A stretch of 15,741 bases of DNA, taken from Neisseria perflava. GTDB lineage: Bacteria > Pseudomonadota > Gammaproteobacteria > Burkholderiales > Neisseriaceae. The stretch spans positions 1-15,741 of the forward strand of contig NZ_JALJYC010000037.1 of NCBI RefSeq assembly GCF_024170405.1. The letters are read 5' to 3'. This document shows, one piece after another, positions 6,961 through 12,984 of this stretch. The first letter of the stretch is position 1. Each line of letters starts with the position of its first letter. Made by a program: the position numbers and the translations under genes. The notes under the pieces were generated by a model that saw only the letters and a program-made list of their open reading frames with translations, was not told where the DNA came from and did not search any database.

Positions 6961-9438
6961 ATGGCTAAAAAGCAACCCGTATCAGGCTTCGATTATGTAA
7001 TGCCGAAACCGGATGCCGAAACCATCCGTAAATCCATTGTTTACAAAATGATTTTCATTTTGGGCATTGATCCGAAGGATGCCAACGAACACCAATGGTT
7101 GAATGCTGCTATGCTGGCCGCACGTGACCTGATTGCGGAAGACTTCCTGAAAACCCGCCGCGCCCATATCGACAACAGCAAACGCATGGTTTACTACCTC
7201 TCCATGGAATTCCTGCTGGGTCGCGCATTTGTAAACGCCCTGATTAATGAAGGCGTGTACGATGCCTTTGAAGAAGCGTTCAAACAACTGGGCAAAGAGT
7301 TTGCCGATGTTTGCGAACAAGAACAAGATCCCGGTTTGGGTAACGGCGGCTTGGGTCGTTTGGCAGCCTGTTTCTTGGATTCTCTGGCAACGCTGCGTAT
7401 TCCGGCAATGGGCTACGGTATCCGTTACCAATACGGTATGTTTAAACAGGAAATCGTGGACGGCCAGCAGGTTGAAAAACCCGACTTGTGGTTGGATCAA
7501 GACTTGGCTTGGCAATTTGCCCGTTCTGAAAAACAATATTCCGTTAAATTCGGCGGTACTGTGCTGAATTTCGGCGACAAAAAAGAATGGCAGCCGAGCG
7601 AAGAAGTTTCCGCATGGGCTTATGATGAAGTGATTCCGGGTTACGGCGGCGAAGTAGCCAACCCGTTGCGTTTGTGGACTGCCCACGCCGGTAATCTGTT
7701 TAATTTGGAAGACTTCAATAAAGGCGATTACAGCGGTGCCGTTCATGCGCAAAACAGCGATGAAAACATCAGCCGTGTTTTGTATCCGAACGACTCGACC
7801 GACAGCGGTAAAGAGCTGCGTCTGAAACAGGAATATTTCCTGGTGTCTGCATCCGTGCAAGATATTGTGGCACGCCACAAATGCCGCTTTAAAAATGTCC
7901 GTACCTTAGCTGACGAAGTGGCCATCCACTTGAACGACACCCACCCGGTATTGGCGATTCCTGAGCTGATGCGCATTCTGATTGACGAAGAAGGTATTGC
8001 ATGGACCGAAGCGTGGAACATGTGCTGTAAGATTTTCTCTTACACCAACCACACTTTGATGAGCGAAGCGCTGGAAACTTGGCCGGTTGAGCTGATGGCT
8101 CGTTTGTTGCCGCGCCATTTGGACATTATTTTTGAAATCAATGCCTACTTCCTGAATGCTTTACGCGCCATCGGCAGCTTTGACGACGATTTCGTCAGCC
8201 GAGTGTCCATTATCGACGAAACCCACGGCCGCCGTGTACGCATGGGTTGGTTAGCCGTTATCGGTTCGCACAAAGTCAACGGCGTGGCAAAAATCCACTC
8301 CGATTTGATGGTCAACACCATTTTTGCCGACTTCGCCAAAGTCTTCCCGGAACGCTTTACCAACGTAACCAACGGCGTAACTCCGCGCCGCTGGCTGAAC
8401 ATCGCCAACCGTCCGCTGTCTGCCTTCTTGGATAAAAACTTGGGTGAGCAAGACTGGCGCCTGCATTTGGATCATCTGACTAAACTTAACAGCAAAGTGG
8501 ATGACCCCAAAGTACAGGCCGAATTCGGCGAAGTGAAAAAAGCCGCCAAAGAAAAACTGGCCAAATACATCGAAACCGAGCTGGGTATCAAAGTCAATAC
8601 CGATGCGCTGTTCGACGTACAAATCAAACGTATCCACGAATACAAACGCCAAGCCTTGAACGTGATGCACATCGTTGACCGTTACAACAAAATCTTGGAA
8701 AACCCGGATGCCGACTGGCAGCCGCGCGTATTCATCTTTGCTGGTAAAGCCGCTTCCGCTTACTACATGGCGAAGAAAATCATCCGCCTGATTAACGACG
8801 TTGCCAAAATCATCAACAACGACGAACGTATCCGCGACCTGATTAAAGTGGTGTTTATCCCGAACTACAGCGTAAGTTTGGCACAAATCATCATTCCGGC
8901 TGCCGATTTGCACGAGCAGATTTCATTGGCCGGTACGGAAGCGTCCGGTACCAGCAACATGAAATTTGCCCTGAACGGCGCCATCTGTATGGGGACGCTG
9001 GATGGCGCGAACGTGGAAATTTTGGAAAAAGTCGGCGCCGACAACTGCTATATCTTCGGTAACACCGTTGAGCAGGTTGAAGAAATCCGCCGCAACGGTT
9101 ACGATCCGCTGGATTACATCGAGCGCGACAACGACTTGCGCCGCGTCGTCAATCAAATCAGCAACGGCACTTTCACACCGGAAGAGCCGAACCGCTACAA
9201 CGACGTATTGCAACCGTATGGCGACTTCTACCAACTGATGGCCGATTTCCGCAGCTACATCGACACGCAATACAAAGCCGACGCGCATTACCGCGATACC
9301 GCCGCTTGGCGCCGTTCCGCTTTGGTGAATATTGCCAATATGGGCTTCTTCTCATCTGACCGCTCGATTGCCGATTACTGCCGCGATATTTGGTACATCA
9401 AACCGTTGACCAGCAAAGAATTGCCGAGCAATAAATAA
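6961..9438 (+). CDS. glgP: Glycogen/maltodextrin phosphorylase GlgP (GT35, PLP-dependent)
   Basis: A protein of 825 residues, the usual length of bacterial glycogen phosphorylases. It splits terminal alpha-1,4 links with phosphate to release glucose-1-phosphate in the cytoplasm. The pyridoxal-phosphate signature EASGTSNMKFALNG is at residues 660-673, with the PLP lysine at K668. Family blocks RRAHIDNSKRMVYYLSMEFL, GNGGLGRLAACFLDS and VFIPNYSVSLAQ are also present. The start ATG has a good Shine-Dalgarno (AAGAAAGG, 6946-6953). It lies 327 bases after glgX and is followed at once by a strong terminator, so it may have its own promoter. With GlgX and MalQ it forms a glucan breakdown route. Glycogen and maltodextrin phosphorylases cannot be told apart from the motif alone, but the context favours glycogen. 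Confidence 0.96.
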   Translation: MAKKQPVSGFDYVMPKPDAETIRKSIVYKMIFILGIDPKDANEHQWLNAAMLAARDLIAEDFLKTRRAHIDNSKRMVYYLSMEFLLGRAFVNALINEGVYDAFEEAFKQLGKEFADVCEQEQDPGLGNGGLGRLAACFLDSLATLRIPAMGYGIRYQYGMFKQEIVDGQQVEKPDLWLDQDLAWQFARSEKQYSVKFGGTVLNFGDKKEWQPSEEVSAWAYDEVIPGYGGEVANPLRLWTAHAGNLFNLEDFNKGDYSGAVHAQNSDENISRVLYPNDSTDSGKELRLKQEYFLVSASVQDIVARHKCRFKNVRTLADEVAIHLNDTHPVLAIPELMRILIDEEGIAWTEAWNMCCKIFSYTNHTLMSEALETWPVELMARLLPRHLDIIFEINAYFLNALRAIGSFDDDFVSRVSIIDETHGRRVRMGWLAVIGSHKVNGVAKIHSDLMVNTIFADFAKVFPERFTNVTNGVTPRRWLNIANRPLSAFLDKNLGEQDWRLHLDHLTKLNSKVDDPKVQAEFGEVKKAAKEKLAKYIETELGIKVNTDALFDVQIKRIHEYKRQALNVMHIVDRYNKILENPDADWQPRVFIFAGKAASAYYMAKKIIRLINDVAKIINNDERIRDLIKVVFIPNYSVSLAQIIIPAADLHEQISLAGTEASGTSNMKFALNGAICMGTLDGANVEILEKVGADNCYIFGNTVEQVEEIRRNGYDPLDYIERDNDLRRVVNQISNGTFTPEEPNRYNDVLQPYGDFYQLMADFRSYIDTQYKADAHYRDTAAWRRSALVNIANMGFFSSDRSIADYCRDIWYIKPLTSKELPSNK

Positions 9439-9457
9439 AGGTTAATTTGCAGAATAG

Positions 9458-9499
9458 AGGCCGTCTGAAAACCTAATTGTTTTCAGACGGCCTTTTTTA
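9458..9499 (+). terminator. glgP terminator made of two AG uptake sequences
   Basis: AGGCCGTCTGAAAAC (9458-9472) pairs perfectly with GTTTTCAGACGGCCT (9479-9493): a 15-bp stem, a 6-base loop, then a T-run. It starts 20 bases after the glgP stop. Both arms are full AG uptake sequences. Confidence 0.9.
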
Positions 9500-9536
9500 T
9501 TTTTAATCAAAATGTTAGCTTATTCTGATTTTCAGT

Positions 9537-9666
9537 TATAGTGAAATGAATGAGAAAGTAAACCGGCAGCATGGGGTAGTTGGGTTGCAAACCCAACATT
9601 TACCAAGGCGTTCGTTGGGGTTTCATCCCAACCTACATGGTTTGATTTTTTACTTATTTCATCATA
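9537..9666. repeat. Possible small non-autonomous element (MITE-like) between glgP and the IS630 element
   Basis: TATAGTGAAAT (9537-9547) and the reverse complement of 9656-9666, TATGATGAAAT, match at 9 of 11 positions as imperfect terminal inverted repeats with TA at both tips. Inside are two palindromes, GTTGGGTT/AACCCAAC (9579-9597) and GTTGGG/CCCAAC (9614-9632). There is no reading frame. It abuts the IS630-family element, whose ends also begin TATAGT. It does not match the Correia element end as I remember it. Without a second copy this stays a candidate. Confidence 0.35.
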
Positions 9667-9689
9667 AATATAGTAAATCCAAAATAAAA

Positions 9690-9698
9690 TGCTACAAT
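9690..9698 (+). promoter_or_regulatory. Candidate transposase promoter (extended -10)
   Basis: TGCTACAAT is an extended -10 box (TGn plus TACAAT, 5 of 6 to consensus), 24 bases before the transposase start and inside the IS. No -35 box is seen. Prediction only. Confidence 0.35.
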
Positions 9699-9721
9699 TT
9701 TTATTTTTAGGCTAAGCAGCT

Positions 9722-10570
9722 ATGGCACATTCCACAGATTTGCGAGAAAAAGCATTGAATTATTATGCACAATGCGAGAATGTCAGCGAAGTAGCAAAAG
9801 TATTCGGCATAGCACGAACAACTCTTTACCACTGGCTGGATTTAAAACAACAAACAGGAGGCCTGAAGCACCAAGTCAAAGGCCAAAATGCCGCAAAACC
9901 GGACATCCAAAAAATGCTCCAATTTATAGAGCAGAATCCTGATGCTTATCTGTATGAAATCGCCAAACACTTGAATTGCTCAGCATCAGCTGTTTTCTAC
10001 GCATGTAAACGCTTAGGTATCACGCGAAAAAAAAAGACAACCGTTTACAAAGAGCAAGACCCTGAAAAAGTAGCGCATTATTTAACCCGATTGGCTCAGT
10101 TTCCCGATTACCGGCAGGTTTATTTGGATGAAACAGGATTTGATACCTATTTGTTCCGTCCGTACGCCCGCAGTGCAAAAGGTCAGACAGTGAAAGCTCA
10201 AATAAGCGGCAAAAAGTATCAGCGCCTATCGCCGGTTGCAGCTCAAATCGGGCAGAAACCGATTGCACCAATGGTTTATCGGCAAACCATGACCGGCGCC
10301 TTTTTTGAGGCTTGGTTCGAACAGTGTTTGTTACCGGCATTGACACAGAAACCGGTCATTATTTTGGACAATGCCCGATTCCACCGAATGAGTATTTTGC
10401 AAGAAATGGCGGCTCGTTTCGGGCATCATCTCTTACCGCTTTCACCTTACTCACCCGAACTGAACCCGATTGAACGGACTTGGGCGAATATTAAAAAACA
10501 TCTGCGTTCTGTACTATCTGGAAATGGAACATTAACAGAAAAGCTAGTGTCTCACTCTTATTTTAATTAA
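9722..10570 (+). CDS. IS630-family transposase, intact DD34E
   Basis: A protein of 282 residues that catalyses cut-and-paste transposition into TA sites. An N-terminal helix-turn-helix region (about residues 5-45, EVAKVFGIARTTLYHWLDL) is followed by a second DNA-binding segment (about 60-100, YEIAKHLNCSASAVFYACKR). The catalytic triad is D136 (YLDETGFD), D216 (IILDNARFH) and E251 (LNPIERTWANIKKHLR). The D-to-E spacing of 34 residues is the hallmark of the IS630/Tc1/mariner group. The frame is unbroken and ends with TAA right at the element's right inverted repeat, as is usual for compact IS. The ribosome site before the ATG is weak. The element may be active, but this is not shown. Confidence 0.9.
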   Translation: MAHSTDLREKALNYYAQCENVSEVAKVFGIARTTLYHWLDLKQQTGGLKHQVKGQNAAKPDIQKMLQFIEQNPDAYLYEIAKHLNCSASAVFYACKRLGITRKKKTTVYKEQDPEKVAHYLTRLAQFPDYRQVYLDETGFDTYLFRPYARSAKGQTVKAQISGKKYQRLSPVAAQIGQKPIAPMVYRQTMTGAFFEAWFEQCLLPALTQKPVIILDNARFHRMSILQEMAARFGHHLLPLSPYSPELNPIERTWANIKKHLRSVLSGNGTLTEKLVSHSYFN

Positions 10571-10574
10571 CTAT

Positions 10575-10609
10575 AAAAAAGCAGCGGAATTTTATTCCGC
10601 TGCTTTTTT
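10575..10609. terminator. Bidirectional terminator, mainly for clpP
   Basis: AAAAAAGCAGCGGAAT (10575-10590) pairs with ATTCCGCTGCTTTTTT (10594-10609): a 16-bp stem with a 3-base loop, A-run on one side and T-run on the other. It works in either direction: for clpP on the minus strand and for the transposase on the plus strand. It lies 22 bases after the clpP stop. It carries no uptake sequence, unlike most hairpins here. Confidence 0.9.
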
Positions 10610-10631
10610 AAACGACTGGGTAAACGCAGGC

Positions 10632-11252
10632 TTAAGCTTCCAATGCGCTGCGGTGTTCCAAAACCTGGTCGATCAAGCCGTATTCTTTCGCTTCGGCGGC
10701 AGACATATAATTGTCGCGGTCGGTATCGCGTTCCAAATCGGCCAAATCGCGGTCGCAATGTTGCGCCAGCAGGCGGTTGAGCTTGTCTTTAATGCGCAAC
10801 AATTCTTTGGCGTGGATTTCAATATCAGAGGCTTGACCGGCCAAACCGCCGCTAATCAGCGGTTGGTGAATCATGACGCGGCTGTTGGGCAGAGCGAAGC
10901 GTTTGCCTTTGGTACCGGCGGAGAGTAGGAAAGCGCCCATGCTGGCGGCCGAACCCAAACACAAAGTAGAGACGTCGGGTTTGATAAAGTTCATGGTGTC
11001 ATAAATCGACATACCCGCGCTCACCGAGCCGCCGGGAGAGTTGATATACAGGTAAATGTCTTTATCGGGGTTTTCACTTTCCAGAAACAGCATTTGCGCC
11101 ACCACCAGATTGGCCGATTGGTCGTCCACGCCGCCGACCAAGAAAATAATACGCTCTTTCAAGAGGCGGGAATAAATGTCAAACGCGCGTTCGCCTCGGC
11201 CGCTTTGCTCGATGACGGTGGGCACGAGATAATTTTGAATGTCGGGAATCAT
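10632..11252 (-). CDS. clpP: ATP-dependent Clp protease proteolytic subunit ClpP
   Basis: A protein of 206 residues, the usual ClpP length (207 in E. coli). It forms the tetradecameric serine-protease chamber that degrades proteins unfolded by ClpX or ClpA. The catalytic triad is S104 (LGSAASMGAFLL), H129 (RVMIHQPL) and D180 (DTDRDN). The handle segment reads HQPLISGGLAGQ, two residues longer than E. coli HQPLGGYQGQ. The ATG has a strong Shine-Dalgarno (AAGGAAA) about 7 bases before it. It lies 141 bases downstream of tig on the same strand, an order also found in other proteobacteria, where clpX often follows. Here clpX is not in the window: clpP is followed by a terminator and the IS630 element. 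Confidence 0.97.
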   Translation of the reverse strand: MIPDIQNYLVPTVIEQSGRGERAFDIYSRLLKERIIFLVGGVDDQSANLVVAQMLFLESENPDKDIYLYINSPGGSVSAGMSIYDTMNFIKPDVSTLCLGSAASMGAFLLSAGTKGKRFALPNSRVMIHQPLISGGLAGQASDIEIHAKELLRIKDKLNRLLAQHCDRDLADLERDTDRDNYMSAAEAKEYGLIDQVLEHRSALEA

Positions 11253-11283
11253 GATATTTTCCTTAATAGAATGAATGGCAAAA

Positions 11284-11327
11284 CACCGAAGCGCATTAGA
11301 ATGTGTATTCTGAACGCCGCTCCGGTG
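11284..11327 (-). terminator. Terminator-like hairpin between tig and clpP
   Basis: On the minus strand CACCGGAGCG (11327-11318) pairs fully with CGCTTCGGTG (11293-11284) with one G-U pair, then TTTT follows. The loop holds a second small stem, AGAAT/ATTCT. It ends about 31 bases before the clpP start codon. It may end tig transcripts, limit read-through into clpP, or shape a clpP leader. No clear clpP promoter is seen. Confidence 0.45.
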
Positions 11328-11334
11328 CTTTGTC

Positions 11335-11373
11335 GGCCGTCTGAAAATATTGATAACACGTTTCAGACGGCCT
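11335..11373 (-). terminator. Uptake-sequence hairpin after tig
   Basis: GGCCGTCTGAAA (11335-11346) pairs with TTTCAGACGGCC (11361-11372): a 12-bp stem with a 14-base loop, 21 bases beyond the tig stop codon. There is no T-run on the minus strand after it, so termination may be partial. The copy at 11362-11373 is a full AG uptake sequence. Confidence 0.65.
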
Positions 11374-11393
11374 GTATCGTATCAAACGACAGA

Positions 11394-12704
11394 TTAGGCT
11401 TGGCTGCCCATGACTTCGTCAAAAGACAGTTTTTTCTCGGTCACTTTAGCTTTGCCCAAAACGAAGTCAACGACGTTGCTTTCGGTTGCCAGAGAAGTTG
11501 GGCCTTGCAGACGTTTTTCGTCGGCGTAGTACCAGTCGATGACTTCTTGCGGATCTTCGTAGCTGTCGGCAAAACCGCTGACCACGGCTTTAATTTGCTC
11601 GTCGGTCGGCTCCAGTTTGTTTTCTTCAACCAGTTTGGCCAAAATCAAGCCCAAAGCCACGCGGCGTTCGGCTTGCTCTTTGAACATGTCGGTCGGCAGA
11701 TCCAAGTTGGCGGCATCAGCCATGCCTTGGTTAACGAAGTTTTGTTTCATTTCGTTGGCCAGGCGTTGCGCTTCTTCTTCAACCAAAGCGTTCGGCACTT
11801 GCAGCTCGCTGGCTTTCAGCAGCGCTTCCATCACGGATTCTTTGGTTTGGTCGGAAACACGGCGGCTGACTTCGCGGCCGACGTTTTTCTTCACTTCTTC
11901 TCGCATTTTGGCTACATCGCCGTCTTCAATGCCCAAAGCTTTGGCGAAATCGGCATCCACTTCCGGCAGGGTAGCTTCGGATACGTTGACCAAAGTGATG
12001 GTGAATACGGCGGTTTTACCGGCCACGTCTTGACCGTGGTAGTCTTCCGGGAAGTTGACTTCCACGTCTTTGCTCTCGCCTGCTTTCAGGCCGACCACGC
12101 CTGCTTCAAATTCAGGCAGCATTTGGCCTGCGCCCAATACGAAGGCGTAGTTTTTAGAAGAACCGCCGGCAAACGGTACGCCGTCGATTTTGCCTTCAAA
12201 GTCGATAATCACGCGGTCGCCGTTTTGCGCTTCGCGCTCAACGTGGTTGTAGCGGGTGCGTTGTTTGCGCAGGATTTCAACGGTTTGATCCACTTCGGCG
12301 TCGCCCACTTCGGCAGTCACTTTTTCGATTTCTTGAGCAGACAAATCACCGATGGTCACTTCCGGGAACACTTCAAAAATTGCGGCCACTTTCAAGACGT
12401 TTTCATCGTCTTGCTCTTCCACGGCATCAAAACGCGGATAACCGGCGATGCGCAGGTTTTCGGCCACAACGATGTCGTAGAACGCGCGCGGCAGCAGCTC
12501 GTTCAAGACTTCGTTTTGAACGCTTTGGCCGTACATGGAGGCAACCATTTTCAGCGGTGCTTTACCCGGACGGAAGCCGTCGATTTTCACGCGGCGTTGG
12601 GTTTGTTTCAGTCGTTTGTCGGTTTCAGCGTTGATGTCGCTCCACGGCAACGACACGATGATTTTGCGTTCCAGGTTTTCTAAAGTTTCTACAGTTACGC
12701 TCAT
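11394..12704 (-). CDS. tig: Trigger factor, ribosome-associated chaperone and peptidyl-prolyl isomerase
   Basis: A protein of 436 residues (E. coli 432). It binds near the ribosomal exit tunnel and helps nascent chains fold. The N-terminal ribosome-binding domain carries the signature GFRPGKAP at residues 43-50. An FKBP-type isomerase domain spans about 160-243 (GDRVIIDFEGKIDG, FVLGAGQMLPEFEAG). The C-terminal helical chaperone arms fill about 245-430. The ATG has AAGGG about 9 bases upstream, and an extended -10 promoter lies further up. It is followed by clpP on the same strand, linking folding and degradation of proteins. No anomaly is seen. Confidence 0.97.
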   Translation of the reverse strand: MSVTVETLENLERKIIVSLPWSDINAETDKRLKQTQRRVKIDGFRPGKAPLKMVASMYGQSVQNEVLNELLPRAFYDIVVAENLRIAGYPRFDAVEEQDDENVLKVAAIFEVFPEVTIGDLSAQEIEKVTAEVGDAEVDQTVEILRKQRTRYNHVEREAQNGDRVIIDFEGKIDGVPFAGGSSKNYAFVLGAGQMLPEFEAGVVGLKAGESKDVEVNFPEDYHGQDVAGKTAVFTITLVNVSEATLPEVDADFAKALGIEDGDVAKMREEVKKNVGREVSRRVSDQTKESVMEALLKASELQVPNALVEEEAQRLANEMKQNFVNQGMADAANLDLPTDMFKEQAERRVALGLILAKLVEENKLEPTDEQIKAVVSGFADSYEDPQEVIDWYYADEKRLQGPTSLATESNVVDFVLGKAKVTEKKLSFDEVMGSQA

Positions 12705-12823
12705 TGTAAGCCCTTAGTGTTGTATGGTTAAAAGTGATTCAGACCCTTTGCGGGATATCGGCCAAATATGGCGGCGGACGGCTCAAATTCAAGCCGTGCA
12801 AAAGGGATAAAATTCAGCCGACT

Positions 12824-12832
12824 AGTATAGCA
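12824..12832 (-). promoter_or_regulatory. tig promoter, extended -10
   Basis: On the minus strand TGCTATACT is an extended -10 box (TGn plus TATACT, 5 of 6). No good -35 box is at standard spacing, as extended -10 promoters allow. It predicts a leader of about 110 bases, which holds a small hairpin ACGGCT/AGCCGT (12778-12783 and 12792-12797). Confidence 0.55.
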
Positions 12833-12855
12833 CAATGTTACGCCAAAGAAATCAA

Positions 12856-12889
12856 AATGCCGTCTGAAAAATGCTTTTCAGACGGCATT
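12856..12889. repeat. Inverted pair of AT uptake sequences
   Basis: AATGCCGTCTGAAAA (12856-12870) pairs perfectly with TTTTCAGACGGCATT (12875-12889): a 15-bp stem with a 4-base loop. Both arms are the AT 12-base form. It lies between the ftsK end and the tig promoter and may be a second terminator for ftsK. Confidence 0.85.
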
Positions 12890-12938
12890 GAGGTAAAACG
12901 GCGGCCGGATTGCAAGAAAGTTTTTGATAAATAAGAAT

Positions 12939-12975
12939 AGGCCGTCTGAAAATCATCGAGACTTTCAGACGGCCT
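12939..12975 (-). terminator. ftsK terminator made of two AG uptake sequences
   Basis: AGGCCGTCTGAAA (12939-12951) pairs with TTTCAGACGGCCT (12963-12975): a 13-bp stem with an 11-base loop, 9 bases after the ftsK stop on the minus strand. There is no long T-run afterwards, but the position fits a terminator. Confidence 0.7.
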
Positions 12976-12984
12976 GAACCAACC

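Larger units (their letters stand above)
9671..10573 (+). mobile_element. IS630-family insertion sequence, apparently complete
   Basis: Imperfect terminal inverted repeats of about 28 bases (about 20 matches) begin TATAGT at 9669 and, on the minus strand, TATAGT at 10575. TA dinucleotides at 9669-9670 and 10574-10575 fit the TA target duplication of the IS630/Tc1/mariner group. The element is about 903 bases and carries one full-length transposase gene. It sits between the converging glgP and clpP genes, with its right end at the A-run of the clpP terminator, so it disrupts no gene. Confidence 0.75.

Noticed and set aside
9537..9562. Correia repeat
   Set aside because: It starts TATAGTG as Correia ends do, but the next bases (AAATGAATGAG) differ from the remembered Correia end, and the core with GGTACGGCG-like sequence is absent.
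11094..12683. Long plus-strand open frame (529 codons) across clpP and tig
   Set aside because: Both genes on the minus strand are certain from motifs. This frame has no recognisable domain and a skewed composition.
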